From an uncultured Alphaproteobacteria bacterium (GTDB taxonomy: Bacteria; Pseudomonadota; Alphaproteobacteria; Micavibrionales; Micavibrionaceae), in contig CALDTV010000006.1 of assembly GCA_937923625.1 (NCBI GenBank), forward strand, positions 1-64,000: a stretch of DNA of 64,000 bases. The letters run 5' to 3'. Positions 10,665 through 20,282 of the stretch are shown here, in pieces. Numbering within the stretch: the first letter of the stretch is position 1; the number at the start of each line of letters is the position of its first letter. The position numbers and the translations under genes were made by a program. The notes beneath the pieces were generated by a model that was not told the origin of the DNA, searched no databases, and worked only from the letters and a program-made list of their open reading frames with translations.

Positions 10665-10723
10665 GCGCTATGACTAAAGATACATTATTTTAATTCTATT
10701 AATTTAATCACTAACAACAAATC

Positions 10724-10752
10724 AACCGCCAATAATCTTGGCGGTTTTTTTA
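10724..10752 (+). terminator. rpsU terminator
   Basis: The stem ACCGCCAA / TTGGCGGT has a 5-base loop and is followed by a run of seven or more T. Confidence 0.9.
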
Positions 10753-10759
10753 TGTTTTT

Positions 10760-10794
10760 TTAAGAACCACGAATGAACACAAATAAACACGAAT
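10760..10794. repeat. AACCACGAATGAACAC-type repeat
   Basis: The direct repeats GAACCACGAATGAACAC and AAATAAACACGAAT resemble a motif widely scattered in bacterial genomes. A related inverted copy lies at 15226-15257. Both copies stand next to a palindromic repeat. Confidence 0.4.
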
Positions 10795-10801
10795 TACCCC
10801 C

Positions 10802-10900
10802 CGTCATTGCGAGGAGGCAAAGCCGACGCGGCAATCCAGAGATCTCGTATTGAACCAACAATAGATTGCCGCAGTCGCTAACGCTCCTTCGCAATGACGA
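10802..10900. repeat. Palindromic intergenic repeat, copy 4
   Basis: A full copy. The left arm is CGTCATTGCGAGGAGGC...GCGGCAATCC, and the right arm is AGATTGCCGCAGTCGC...CCTTCGCAATGACG. It sits between rpsU and the 3' end of the aminopeptidase gene. Confidence 0.85.
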
Positions 10901-10903
10901 AAG

Positions 10904-12631
10904 TTAAATCTCTGCCGTCGCTTGCTCTAACCAATCAATATGATTGTTATCCAAGAGCGGTGATAGCGTTTTGAAAACTTTTGCGTGATAATTATTTAAC
11001 CATTCTTTTTCCGTCTCATTCAACATTGAAACATCAATTAAATTCTTATCAATAGGGGCAAAAGTAATCGTGTCGAAAAATAATTTTCCCGCCTCATTCT
11101 CACAGACCAAAACTAAATTCTCAATCCGAATTCCATACTCCCCTTCTTTGTAAAAGCCCGGTTCATTGGAAATTATCATCCCCGCTTTTAATGGCGCGTC
11201 AGAGCGCGGAGAAATTCCTTTTGCGGCTTCTTCATGTACCGATAAATAACATCCTACGCCATGCCCCGTTCCGTGGGCATAATCCAACCCTTTTTCTTGC
11301 AAAGGCTTGCGCGCCAGCGCGTCAATATCTTTTGCTAATGTGTCCTTATCAAACACCGCGGAGGCTAAACCAATATGGCCTTTAAGCACCAGCGTATTAC
11401 ACGCGATCATCTCCGCACTTGGTGTGCCAATGGCAATCGTGCGGGTGATATCTGTTGTACCATCACTATATTGCGCACCGCTATCGAGGAGCAAAAGATT
11501 GCCTTTTTCAATCTGTTTATTTGATTTCTCATTCGCGCGGTAATGAACAATCGCACCATTCCCCGCAAACCCTGCAATAGTGCTAAAGCTTGGCTCTTTA
11601 AATTCAGGGGCAACAGCACGAAAGGATTGCAGTTTTTCCTCAACAGAGATTTCATTCTCACCCACGCCATGGGCTTCAAACCATTTCAAAAATTTTACCA
11701 ACGCAACACCATCACGAATATGCGCCACACGCATCGCGTTTTGTTCCGCAATATTTTTACAAGCCCGCGGCATAATACACGGATCATCTTTTTCAATCAC
11801 CGCGCCTAATTTATTCTTAAACCAAATGGAGGAACGTTTTGGATCAAGCCAGACTTTATTGTCTTTTAAATTTAAAAGCGCCTCCTCCAGCGCATCTTCC
11901 GTTTTAAATTCGACAATATCTTCTAATGCCGCGCGGACATCATCGGTAATTTTACCCCCATGAACGAACCACTGCATCTTTCCCGCTTGCGGGACAATAG
12001 CGTAGGACAATACCACAGGAATAAACGGAATATCATTCCCCCTAATATTTAATAGCCATGCAATAGAATCCGATAATGTTAAAATAACCGCATCCGCGTT
12101 TTCTTCTTTTAATGTCGCCTGAAGATTCTTAATTTTTTTCGTGGCGCTCATACCTGCCGTTTTTTCATCAAACAAAAATATTTTTGCGCACGGGGCATTA
12201 GGGCAGTCAGACCAAATTTCATCAATCAAATTTTGGTCAATGGTTTTTAACTTTACCCCCTCTTTTTCCTTCGCTTTTATCTCGGCAGGCGTATGTAATC
12301 TTGGGTCATATCCAATCACTTTATTAGCCGCATTTTTCTTTAACCATTCATCCGGCGACATTTCTTGTGAATTTACGCAGTCAAAATGGTCGCCATCCAC
12401 CTGCTGTTCCAGCTGAATTGTATAACGCCCATCGCTCATCGTGACGGCTTGATCATGCATCACAATAGCCATCCCAGCAGATCCCGTAAATCCCGTTAGC
12501 CAAGCGAGACGCTCCGCACAGGCCGCGACATATTCGCCTTGATATTCATCCGTGCGCGGCACCAAATACGCGCCAACACCATGTTCTGCCATTAAGGCTC
12601 TTAATTCTGTTAATTTTTGCTGTGATTGCAT
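10904..12631 (-). CDS. Aminopeptidase P family (Xaa-Pro aminopeptidase)
   Basis: A cytoplasmic metallopeptidase of the M24 family removing N-terminal residues before proline. Its 575 residues match the long, eukaryote-like three-domain form. It has two creatinase-like N-terminal domains followed by the pita-bread catalytic domain. Metal ligands are seen in LLLDSGAQYSDGTTDITRT (two Asp), GTGHGVGCYLSVHE (His), and ISNEPGFY and GIRIENL (two Glu). It begins MQSQQKLTELRALM. It is divergent from galU, with a 77-base gap between the two starts. Confidence 0.93.
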   Translation of the reverse strand: MQSQQKLTELRALMAEHGVGAYLVPRTDEYQGEYVAACAERLAWLTGFTGSAGMAIVMHDQAVTMSDGRYTIQLEQQVDGDHFDCVNSQEMSPDEWLKKNAANKVIGYDPRLHTPAEIKAKEKEGVKLKTIDQNLIDEIWSDCPNAPCAKIFLFDEKTAGMSATKKIKNLQATLKEENADAVILTLSDSIAWLLNIRGNDIPFIPVVLSYAIVPQAGKMQWFVHGGKITDDVRAALEDIVEFKTEDALEEALLNLKDNKVWLDPKRSSIWFKNKLGAVIEKDDPCIMPRACKNIAEQNAMRVAHIRDGVALVKFLKWFEAHGVGENEISVEEKLQSFRAVAPEFKEPSFSTIAGFAGNGAIVHYRANEKSNKQIEKGNLLLLDSGAQYSDGTTDITRTIAIGTPSAEMIACNTLVLKGHIGLASAVFDKDTLAKDIDALARKPLQEKGLDYAHGTGHGVGCYLSVHEEAAKGISPRSDAPLKAGMIISNEPGFYKEGEYGIRIENLVLVCENEAGKLFFDTITFAPIDKNLIDVSMLNETEKEWLNNYHAKVFKTLSPLLDNNHIDWLEQATAEI

Positions 12632-12708
12632 AATTTCCCTTGGAAGCTTTTGTTTAAGTCCTTAGAATACGGCGCAAAGTTAAGACAATCAATCTAGTTA
12701 GTAAATTA

Positions 12709-13602
12709 ATGACCTCTGCTGCCGCAAAATCTATTCGCCCATCAATCCGTAAGGCTGTTTTCCCCGTGGCAGGCATGGGCACGCGTTTTTTGCCGGCAAC
12801 CAAAGTTATGCCAAAAGAAATGCTAACAGTGCATGATCGCCCGTTGATACAGCATGCCATCGAAGAAGCCATTAAAGCAGGTATTGAGGAATTTATTTTC
12901 GTCACCAACACAGATAAAAAGATATTAGAAGATCATTTCAAGCCCCAAGATAAATTAGAAAAAATCTTAAGTGAACGTGGCAAAAATGATGCTTTAAATA
13001 TTATCCGCCAAAGTAATTTAAAAAAAGATCAAATCAAGATCACCTACCAAGACGAACCACTTGGTTTAGGCCACGCAATTTGGTGTGCCAAAGAATTGGT
13101 CGGCAATGACCCTTTCGCAGTTTTTCTTACTGATGACATTATATTAAACGACCACGGATGCATGGCGCAGATGATAGATGTTTACAATCAAAAAGGGGGC
13201 AATGTGATTGCACTTGAAAACATACCAAAGGCGGATACTGGGAAATACGGTATCGCTGATGCCCATCAAAGCGAAAACAATATATTCGTCATTCAAAACT
13301 TAGTCGAAAAACCCAATCCAGAAGAGGCTCCTTCTACTTTATCTATAGTAGGTCGCTACATTTTACAGCCAGAAATAATGACCTATCTAGCCGCACATGA
13401 AAAAGGTGCAGGAGGGGAAATTCAACTAACTGACTCCATGGCAAAGCTTATTAAAGATCAAACATTTCATGGGTTAGAATTTCAAGGTCAACGTTTCGAT
13501 TGCGGCGGTGCCTTGGGCTTTATCGAAGCCAATATCGCTTATGGTTTGTCTGATCCTGCAATAAAAGATATGCTCCTTCAAAATTTAAAAAAATACAAAT
13601 AG
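12709..13602 (+). CDS. galU: UTP-glucose-1-phosphate uridylyltransferase
   Basis: Makes UDP-glucose for envelope polysaccharides. The 297-residue protein has the nucleotide-binding motif GMGTRFLPATK near residue 25, followed by PKEMLTVHDRPLIQHAIEE, and the family motif ENIPKADTGKYGI. Length is normal. It is 12 bases upstream of the phosphohexomutase gene, so the two form an operon linking glucose-6-phosphate to UDP-glucose. Confidence 0.96.
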   Translation: MTSAAAKSIRPSIRKAVFPVAGMGTRFLPATKVMPKEMLTVHDRPLIQHAIEEAIKAGIEEFIFVTNTDKKILEDHFKPQDKLEKILSERGKNDALNIIRQSNLKKDQIKITYQDEPLGLGHAIWCAKELVGNDPFAVFLTDDIILNDHGCMAQMIDVYNQKGGNVIALENIPKADTGKYGIADAHQSENNIFVIQNLVEKPNPEEAPSTLSIVGRYILQPEIMTYLAAHEKGAGGEIQLTDSMAKLIKDQTFHGLEFQGQRFDCGGALGFIEANIAYGLSDPAIKDMLLQNLKKYK

Positions 13603-13614
13603 AAAGTACTTAAT

Positions 13615-15021
13615 ATGTCACAAGCAGCCCATAAATTTTCAAACTCTATCCTCCGTGAATATGATATTCGCGGCATCGTCGGTGAGACCTTAACCGAAGA
13701 AGATGCTTACGCGCTAGGCTGTGCTTTTGGCACGAAAATTATACGTGAGGGCGGCAAGCAAGTATGTGTTGGTTATGACGGACGCACCAGCTCTCCCGTT
13801 TTTGCAGAAAAACTTATTGATGGCCTAACCTCCACGGGCGTTAATGTTGAAAATGTTGGCCTTGGCCCCACGCCGATGCTGTATTTTGCCGTTAAAGACC
13901 GTAAAGCAGATGGCGGCATTATGATTACAGGATCGCACAACCCGCCAGAATATAACGGTTTCAAAATGACCCTACAGGCCGCCCCGATCTTTGGCGAAGC
14001 CGTGCAAGAATTAGGGCGCATAGCCGCCGCAGGAGATTTCGAGCAAGGCAATGGCAAAGTCACAACACCCGACATCCAAGACGACTATGTGAATCGCCTC
14101 TACCAAGATTTAAAAATTGATCGTCCGTTGAATATTGTTTGGGACAATGGCAATGGCGCGGCAGGTGAAATCCTCCGCCGTTTAACCGCTAAAATGGAAG
14201 CGAACAACCAAGGCAAGCATATTTTACTTTTTGATGATATTGATGGACAATTCCCCAATCACCACCCCGACCCCACGGTTGATGAAAACCTTGTTGATTT
14301 GAAAAAAGCTGTTTTAGAAAATGGTTTTGACCTCGGCATTGCCTTTGATGGCGATGGCGACCGCATTGGCGTGGTCGATGAAAAAGGCGATATTCTTCGC
14401 TGTGATGCCTTGATGACAATATACGCCAAAGATGTCCTATCCCGCAACCCTGGCGCGGCAATCATTGGTGATGTGAAATGTTCCCAAATGATGTTCGATG
14501 AAATCGCCCGCCTTGGCGGCAGGCCTATCATGTGGAACACAGGACATTCATTGGTAAAGGCAAAAATGACCGAAGAAAACGCACCATTGGCAGGAGAATT
14601 AAGCGGTCATATCTTTTTTAAAGATGGCTATTACGGCTTTGACGATGCGCTTTATTGCGGTGTGCGTTTGATGAACGCAGTAGCGGAAACACAAGCCCCC
14701 TTCTCTTCACTTTCCGCGCATTTACCGCAACTGCACAACACCCCCGAAGTACGGATTGAAGTAGAAGAAGAAACCAAATTCACCCTTGTGCCAAAAATTG
14801 CTGAGAATTTAAAATCCCGCGTAAGTGATGATTTTCAAATCAATGACATTGATGGCGTCCGCGTCACCACCCCAAATGGTTGGTGGCTCTTACGCCCCAG
14901 CAACACGCAAAATGTTCTTGTCTCCCGTGTCGAAGCGGACAACGAAGAAAATCTTAATGCGTTAAAGAAAATGGTCGAAGAAGAAGTCGCAAAAATCGGC
15001 TACGATTTTAAATTCGATTAA
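13615..15021 (+). CDS. Phosphomannomutase/phosphoglucomutase
   Basis: An alpha-D-phosphohexomutase interconverting hexose 1- and 6-phosphates, feeding galU and GDP-mannose routes. It has 468 residues in four domains. The catalytic phosphoserine is in GIMITGSHNPPEYNG (near residue 107). The magnesium loop FDGDGDRIG is near 242, the sugar-binding GELSGHIFF near 328, and the phosphate-binding LLRPSNTQN near 423. It is of the AlgC/ManB bispecific type by pattern; specificity for glucose versus mannose is not resolved. It is the second gene after galU. Confidence 0.93.
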   Translation: MSQAAHKFSNSILREYDIRGIVGETLTEEDAYALGCAFGTKIIREGGKQVCVGYDGRTSSPVFAEKLIDGLTSTGVNVENVGLGPTPMLYFAVKDRKADGGIMITGSHNPPEYNGFKMTLQAAPIFGEAVQELGRIAAAGDFEQGNGKVTTPDIQDDYVNRLYQDLKIDRPLNIVWDNGNGAAGEILRRLTAKMEANNQGKHILLFDDIDGQFPNHHPDPTVDENLVDLKKAVLENGFDLGIAFDGDGDRIGVVDEKGDILRCDALMTIYAKDVLSRNPGAAIIGDVKCSQMMFDEIARLGGRPIMWNTGHSLVKAKMTEENAPLAGELSGHIFFKDGYYGFDDALYCGVRLMNAVAETQAPFSSLSAHLPQLHNTPEVRIEVEEETKFTLVPKIAENLKSRVSDDFQINDIDGVRVTTPNGWWLLRPSNTQNVLVSRVEADNEENLNALKKMVEEEVAKIGYDFKFD

Positions 15022-15027
15022 TCTTCT

Positions 15028-15145
15028 CGTCATTGCGAACGTAGTGAAGCAATCCAGAATATTTATAGATCACTGGATTGCCGCAGTCGCTTGTTTAAGT
15101 TGCCATGCCCGTAAACGGGAAGGTAAGCGCTCCTTCGCAATAACA
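15028..15145. repeat. Palindromic repeat copy 5 with internal insertion
   Basis: The left arm is CGTCATTGCGAACG...GAAGCAATCCAG. The right arm starts CTGGATTGCCGCAGTCGC and resumes GCTCCTTCGCAATAAC. It is interrupted by about 37 extra bases (15091-15127) that contain a small CCCGTAAACGGG hairpin. Confidence 0.75.
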
Positions 15146-15225
15146 ATCTTGGCTCTATTCGTACTTATAAGATTATTATCAAACAAGTTCACACGGCAGG
15201 CACCATGGACGATCTTTATTCTTAA

Positions 15226-15257
15226 TATTGCCCCCCATCCGTGTTAATCTGTGATCC
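15226..15257. repeat. ATCCGTGTTAATCTGTGATC repeat
   Basis: The reverse complement resembles the AACCACGAATGAACAC motif at 10760. It lies just before the ribosome binding site of chpT. Confidence 0.35.
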
Positions 15258-15281
15258 TAATTTTCAAAACAGGGAAACATA

Positions 15282-15965
15282 ATGTCCAATAACAACAAAC
15301 ACACCGCCGCCGTTATAGAGCTTCTCGCCTCACGTATATGTCATGACATCATTAGCCCCGTAGGCGCCATTAATAACGGTATCGAGCTCATGCAGGAATT
15401 AGGGCCAGACGGTATAGATGACGGGTTAGAGCTTGTTGCCTATTCTGCCAGTCAGTCCGCCGCAAAGCTCTCTGCGTTTCGCCTTGCTTATGGTGCGGGT
15501 GGACGTGACCCGCACATTAAACCAGAAGATGTCCAAAAAACCTTTGGGGAGCTTATTCGCGCCGAAGGTAAAATCAGCCAAACTTGGGATCCCTTTGGCA
15601 ATTTAGGCCCTAATTCAAATAACCGCCCACTTCCTGCTGGCTATTGCAAAATGTTGATGGGCGCAATGATGTTGGCGATGGAATGCCTTCCAAAGGGTGG
15701 CTATATTTCTGTGCGCCCCGCAAGCGATCATGCCTCCACTATTATCGCCGAAGGCGAAGGCGCAGTCATACGCGAGCAAGTCGAAGAAGCTTTGGCGCAA
15801 ACACTCGATCCTGATGATCTTGACCCGCGCTTGGTGCACCCTTTCGCGCTCAGTGTCATTGCGGATTCATATGATTTCAAAATTTCCCTGAAATCTCAAG
15901 CCGAAGGCCGAATCGAATTCACCCTTGATTGCCCAGCGGTTGAGGTGGGGCTCGAAGAAGTGTAG
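15282..15965 (+). CDS. chpT: Histidine phosphotransferase ChpT
   Basis: A cytoplasmic phosphotransfer protein that in alphaproteobacteria relays phosphate from CckA to the cell-cycle regulators CtrA and CpdR. Its 227 residues contain the dimerisation/phosphotransfer motif SRICHDIISPVGAINNGIEL, with the phospho-accepting His at about 21. The C-terminal half is a degenerate ATPase-like fold. The AGGGAAACATA stretch before the ATG gives a ribosome binding site. Its presence implies a CtrA pathway; one CtrA-like box is seen in this window at 18344. Confidence 0.88.
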   Translation: MSNNNKHTAAVIELLASRICHDIISPVGAINNGIELMQELGPDGIDDGLELVAYSASQSAAKLSAFRLAYGAGGRDPHIKPEDVQKTFGELIRAEGKISQTWDPFGNLGPNSNNRPLPAGYCKMLMGAMMLAMECLPKGGYISVRPASDHASTIIAEGEGAVIREQVEEALAQTLDPDDLDPRLVHPFALSVIADSYDFKISLKSQAEGRIEFTLDCPAVEVGLEEV

Positions 15966-15985
15966 TTTATTTACTAGCCAGAAGT

Positions 15986-16216
15986 TTACATTGCGTTAAC
16001 TAATTTAGAGACTGTAACAACTCCGCAAGGGTATTTTGGTGGCTTTACTTTTACAGTGATGGGATCTCCTGCTTTGACAGAAGTAAAAGAACCACGTAAT
16101 CGTTCCGGTATTTTCGCTGAATCTGCTTGAGTACCACGATCATCAAACTTAACAGGCTCTGTAAAATCTACTGTTGAACCTTGAAAAATTCATTCAGCTG
16201 TAACTTCATTAGACAT
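15986..16216 (-). pseudogene. Small ORF interrupted by in-frame TGA
   Basis: A 77-codon frame with a good ribosome binding site (TTAGGAGAAAA) and an ATG. It reads MSNEVTAE, then TGA at codon 9 (16190-16192), then IFQGSTVDFTEPVKF and on to a TAA. The remaining frame is open with normal codon use (it contains KIPERLRGSF, VKAGDPITVKVKP and CGVVTVSKL). A G-to-A change of a TGG codon would explain it. There is no alternative start soon after the stop. It is either a fresh pseudogene, a sequencing error, or read-through. No family is recognised. It lies between chpT and purH on the opposite strand. Confidence 0.6.
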
Positions 16217-16354
16217 TTTTTTCTCCTAATTAAACAAACAATTACAATACATGATTTAAATATTATGTCAATTATTTATTCTTGATATTTTTTTGAGTCT
16301 TCCTCTTTCTATGCTAGATATCTTTTTCATTCAATAAAATGAGAAGAATACAAT

Positions 16355-17983
16355 ATGCCCACAAACACCGCCGAAGTAAAAACTAACACTATCCGTGATC
16401 CACGTAATGTAAAAATCAAACGTGCGCTCCTCTCTGTCTCCGATAAAGACGGACTGGTTGAATTTGCCAAGGAACTGGCGGCGCACGGCGTTGAAATCCT
16501 ATCCACGGGCGGGACAGCCAAAGCGATTAAAGACGCAGGATTAGACGTAAAAGACGTCTCAGAGCACACAGGTTTCCCCGAAATGATGGATGGGCGCGTC
16601 AAAACCCTGCACCCTAAAGTGCATGGCGGCATTTTATCCGTTCGGAACAACGAAAACCATGTTCAGGCGCAAAATGATCACGATATTGGCGATATCGACT
16701 TAGTTGTCGTCAATCTCTACCCGTTCTCTGCCACCGTCGCCAGCGGGGCGGATTATGATACTTGCATTGAAAATATTGATATTGGCGGCCCCGCAATGAT
16801 CCGCTCCGCGGCCAAAAACCACGAATTTGTCGCGGTCATCACCGACCCCCAAGATTACCAAGCCGTCCTAGATGATATGCGCGACCATGAAGGGGCAACG
16901 ACTTATAAGCTACGCCAAAAATTAGCGGCAAATGCCTATGCATTAACCGCAACCTATGATTCCAACATTGCTAATTGGTTTGCTGATAAAATTGGCGGCG
17001 ATTCTTACCCGCGCCGCTACGGGGTCTCAGGAACGCTTAAACAATCACTTCGTTACGGCGAAAACCCGCATCAAAGCGCCGCCCTTTACACCATCGATGG
17101 ATCGATGCGCCCTGGTGCGGCATTGGCTAAACAACTACAAGGCAAAGAGCTTTCTTATAACAATATCAATGACACAGACGCCGCTTTTGAACTGGTAGCT
17201 GAGTTCGATGAACCTGCTGTGGCAATCATCAAACACGCCAATCCGTGCGGTGTCGCCATGGGCGGTAACGTGCTGGATGCTTATGACCAAGCCCTTTTAT
17301 GTGACCCCATTAGCGCCTTTGGCGGCATTATCGCCCTCAACCGCACCCTGACAGCGGATGCGGCCAAAGAAATCATCAAAACATTTAGCGAAGTCATTAT
17401 CGCCCCTGATGTGGAAGCTGGCGCGCTTGATATTCTGAAAGACAAAAAGAACGTTCGCGTTCTGACCACTGGCGGTATGCCCGATATTCACGAAAAACGC
17501 CGTATGATCACCCGCGTGGCGGGTGGCTTACTGGTGCAAGATAATGATTTCGGCGTTGTTACGCCCGATATGCTTCGTGTCGTATCGGAACGCGAACCAA
17601 CCGAAGAAGAGCTTCACGACATGATTTTCGCTTTTAAGGTCTGTAAGCACGTTAAATCCAACGCCATCATTTATGCCAAAAACGGCGCAACAGTCGGCAT
17701 TGGTGCAGGTCAAATGAATCGCCTTGATTCATCCCGTATTGCCGCCCGTAAAGCCCAAGACGCCGCAGATGCCGCAGGATTAGAGAAATCACTCGCCAAA
17801 GGCTCCGTTGTGGCGTCCGATGCGTTCTTCCCCTTCGCGGATGGCCTTATCGCCGCCGCCGAAGCAGGCGTGACCGCGGTTATTCAACCTGGCGGCTCGA
17901 TTCGCGACGAAGAAGTCATCAAAGCCGCCGACGAACGCGGCCTCGCAATGGTGTACACCGACATGCGACATTTCAGGCATTAA
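16355..17983 (+). CDS. purH: Bifunctional AICAR transformylase / IMP cyclohydrolase
   Basis: Catalyses the last two steps of IMP synthesis. It has 542 residues. The N-terminal IMP cyclohydrolase domain (about 24-150) holds [15 protein letters not shown] and [20 protein letters not shown]. The C-terminal transformylase domain holds the conserved KHANPCGVA (near 290), LRYGENPHQ, and [10 protein letters not shown] near the end. The extra 20 or so N-terminal residues are not conserved, so translation could start slightly later. No purH-linked purD is seen next to it. Confidence 0.97.
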   Translation: MPTNTAEVKTNTIRDPRNVKIKRALLSVSDKDGLVEFAKELAAHGVEILSTGGTAKAIKDAGLDVKDVSEHTGFPEMMDGRVKTLHPKVHGGILSVRNNENHVQAQNDHDIGDIDLVVVNLYPFSATVASGADYDTCIENIDIGGPAMIRSAAKNHEFVAVITDPQDYQAVLDDMRDHEGATTYKLRQKLAANAYALTATYDSNIANWFADKIGGDSYPRRYGVSGTLKQSLRYGENPHQSAALYTIDGSMRPGAALAKQLQGKELSYNNINDTDAAFELVAEFDEPAVAIIKHANPCGVAMGGNVLDAYDQALLCDPISAFGGIIALNRTLTADAAKEIIKTFSEVIIAPDVEAGALDILKDKKNVRVLTTGGMPDIHEKRRMITRVAGGLLVQDNDFGVVTPDMLRVVSEREPTEEELHDMIFAFKVCKHVKSNAIIYAKNGATVGIGAGQMNRLDSSRIAARKAQDAADAAGLEKSLAKGSVVASDAFFPFADGLIAAAEAGVTAVIQPGGSIRDEEVIKAADERGLAMVYTDMRHFRH

Positions 17984-18209
17984 TAAAAGCCGTTGCCTTT
18001 AATTGGCTTAGGCGTCCAGGCACGATACGCTAGTTTTTAGAGCCTCAGGGCGACAAGCCGCCTATGACTGTTTATTTTAGGCCATCAGCCAATCCCGCTA
18101 AGCTTTACAAACGCCTCATGCGACTAGCTCCGCTACGACCAAATTCTAATGTCATCCTTCGACTTGATCGAAGGATCTTTCCCCTAGGACTACAAGCCGC
18201 CCCGTCCTT

Positions 18210-18247
18210 CGTCATTGCGAAAGCGCAACGCGCCTGCGGCAATCCAG
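18210..18247. repeat. Palindromic repeat half-copy 6
   Basis: Left arm only: CGTCATTGCGAAAGCGCAAC...CTGCGGCAATCCAG. A degenerate second copy may follow at 18392-18455 (CGTCATAACGAG...CTCGAAATGAC). Confidence 0.65.
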
Positions 18248-18343
18248 CGTATGATAATACCCCCACCCAAAAGCCCGCACCACGGCAGATAGACAAGCAA
18301 ATTTGCATTGTGTCATTAAAATTTGCCATATTTTACACATATG

Positions 18344-18358
18344 TTAACCCCCTGTTAA
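18344..18358. promoter_or_regulatory. CtrA-like box TTAA-N7-TTAA
   Basis: TTAACCCCCTGTTAA is an exact match to the alphaproteobacterial CtrA consensus TTAA-N7-TTAA. It stands about 235 bases upstream of the unknown 532-residue gene. One such match could arise by chance in AT-rich DNA, but chpT in the same window supports a CtrA pathway. Confidence 0.4.
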
Positions 18359-18591
18359 TAAAATTTCCATATTATAGGGGTGAGTATATAACGTCATAAC
18401 GAGCAAAAAGCGGCAATTTATAATGCCAATACAGGGCAACCCCCCCTCGAAATGACAACTAAGAGAAGACACAAAACAGCATAAACAACTGAAATAATTA
18501 TATATTTCACGCTTATTTGAAAAAGAAACCAAAGATTCGATAGAATTTAGACAAGAATTACGAAAATACAAAAAGAATAGAAATAGATTTA

Positions 18592-20190
18592 ATGAAACCT
18601 ACTACTTCACAAACAGTAAAAAGCGCAGAAGGATATCAAATGTCTTCTGAGTCTTTGGACTTTGCAGGGCACATGGCAGTTCTTCAACAGCATGCTGAAG
18701 TAAACGGTAATGGGGAAGCTTTTGCAGCAGCAGCGCAGAAGCTATCATCACACAGAATGGTTAAAATGGCTTCTGAAAGAGCCTTAAATGAAAATTCAAA
18801 TGTTCGTTCTAAATTTCTAGCTATCGCAGCGGATCCAACACAAACTGAAAAGTTAGTTCAAAGCTTAAACACACCAGCTGGGCAAAACGATTTGTTTCAA
18901 ACCCTAGCGCATGAAGGTAACTCAGTTGAAGATAGAGCGCACATTGAAGCTAATGTCGGCTACAGAGGTGAAAATGTGGAAGCACGCTCAAGGCCTTTAC
19001 ATCAAGTAAGAACATTGGGTGCCGTTGTAGAAGCGGCAGGAACCCCTGCTAAGGGCGAAGACACAACACACCTTAAAACGCTTAGCGAAGAAATTTCATT
19101 AGAAGAAGCCGCAATGTGGGTTGTTGATAACGGCTTATACAATACCCAAGAGAGTTTTTGGAGTGCTGAAAACTTAATTAATTCAGGTTTTTTAGCCGCT
19201 AGCGCTGTTGCAGCAGCATTTACTGGCGGAACAGGTGGCGCTGCAATGGTTGCAGGGCGCATCGGCCTTAAAGGCGGTACAAAATTAGTTGCAAAAGAAG
19301 CAACAGAAACTGCGGCAGAAGCTACAGCTAAAACAATTACTAGAGAGGGTACAAAAATGAAGGGCAAATTATTAGCGGGACTATTTGGCAAGCGCGCAGA
19401 TGATGCTGCAGTTGTTGCGACAAGAAGCGCGGACGAAGCAGCAGGTATAGCAGCGGGAGCAGCAGGAACAGCTGCTAAATCAACGTCTTCTTGGGGGTCT
19501 TGGGGCCTTTCAAAATTATCTGGTGTAGTTAAATGGACGCTACTTAAACCAAAAGCGACTGGAGCTCAGATTAAAACTATTGGAGCAGATGGTGTTGAAA
19601 GATTATCACCTGAGGTTGTCAGAAAAGGTATAGGCTTAAGAACACCTATCACACTTTTAGCCGCTGATGAAGTTGTTACGGGTGGTGTAGTTAGAGATCT
19701 AGCTAAAACAGCATTAGTAGGTCCATCTGAAACTTCTTCAGATGAGGCGGCAAACCCATTTCACGGCGACACCAATCAACAAAGTTTAATGGGAGACTTT
19801 GGCACTGCAGTTAAGGAAGGCGGTCTCGTAGGAGGATTAACGTCTATAGTAGGAAGCGCGCTTCCTAGTATTGGCGGCACAGCAGGGAACATTTTTTCTG
19901 GGACAGTTGGTGCAGGACTGAGTTCTGCTTTCGGAGAAGCTAGTAACTTTATTCAAGATGTTACTGGAATGGATTCAAAATACGCTAACATTATCGCAGG
20001 ATTTGCAACTTTTGGTGTTCTAAAAATGGCACTGGGCATGGCGGCCAATGCTTCTGGAGCAAGTGCCATACCTTTCAGCGGTTTAGCAGTAACGGTAGGA
20101 GCTGGATTAATGGCTATGAATTTAGCAAAAGGAGCTTCTTCCTCTCCAGAGACGAAGGTTGGTGTAACCCCAGCACTTGCATCCGGCTAA
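18592..20190 (+). CDS. Unknown protein with glycine-rich hydrophobic segments
   Basis: Not recognised. The 532-residue protein starts with a polar helical part (1-160) and has no signal peptide. Hydrophobic, small-residue segments lie at about 192-222 (GFLAASAVAAAFTGGTGG), 408-446 (GGLVGGLTSIVGSALPSIGG) and 463-512 (IIAGFATFGVLKMALG...). An Ala/Thr-rich stretch lies at 235-310. This is the composition of membrane-inserting or pore-forming secreted proteins, but function is inferred only. Codon use is AT-richer (AGA, ACA, GCA) than the neighbours. The next gene, on the same strand 92 bases later, has similar style and a loosely similar helical block, so they may be a pair. Confidence 0.65.
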   Translation: MKPTTSQTVKSAEGYQMSSESLDFAGHMAVLQQHAEVNGNGEAFAAAAQKLSSHRMVKMASERALNENSNVRSKFLAIAADPTQTEKLVQSLNTPAGQNDLFQTLAHEGNSVEDRAHIEANVGYRGENVEARSRPLHQVRTLGAVVEAAGTPAKGEDTTHLKTLSEEISLEEAAMWVVDNGLYNTQESFWSAENLINSGFLAASAVAAAFTGGTGGAAMVAGRIGLKGGTKLVAKEATETAAEATAKTITREGTKMKGKLLAGLFGKRADDAAVVATRSADEAAGIAAGAAGTAAKSTSSWGSWGLSKLSGVVKWTLLKPKATGAQIKTIGADGVERLSPEVVRKGIGLRTPITLLAADEVVTGGVVRDLAKTALVGPSETSSDEAANPFHGDTNQQSLMGDFGTAVKEGGLVGGLTSIVGSALPSIGGTAGNIFSGTVGAGLSSAFGEASNFIQDVTGMDSKYANIIAGFATFGVLKMALGMAANASGASAIPFSGLAVTVGAGLMAMNLAKGASSSPETKVGVTPALASG

Positions 20191-20282
20191 AGTACTGATA
20201 AAAAACGACAAAATATATATTTTTTGCAAAAAGGAGAAGGAATATATTATTATAATAGTATATTAAATAAATAGGAATAGAG

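Larger units (their letters stand above)
17984..18591. other. Repeat-rich intergenic region
   Basis: About 600 bases without a convincing gene. It holds a half palindromic repeat (18210), a hairpin CCTTCGACTTGATCGAAGG (about 18156-18175) of the kind seen in dispersed chromosomal repeats, a perfect CtrA-like box (18344) and a degenerate repeat copy (18392-18455). The open frame over 18064-18399 is made of repeat sequence. Confidence 0.6.

Noticed and set aside
12654..12911. Minus-strand frame antisense to galU
   Set aside because: It is a reading-frame shadow of the galU N-terminus and has no supporting signals.
15986..16216. Idea that TGA is read as tryptophan genome-wide
   Set aside because: The DUF455 gene (29566), folD (36565) and the TM/coiled-coil gene (42046) end in TGA, and Trp is coded TGG throughout.
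18064..18399. 111-codon frame downstream of purH
   Set aside because: It is built from the CGTCATTGCGA repeat and a CTTCGA...TCGAAG hairpin repeat; no coding signal.
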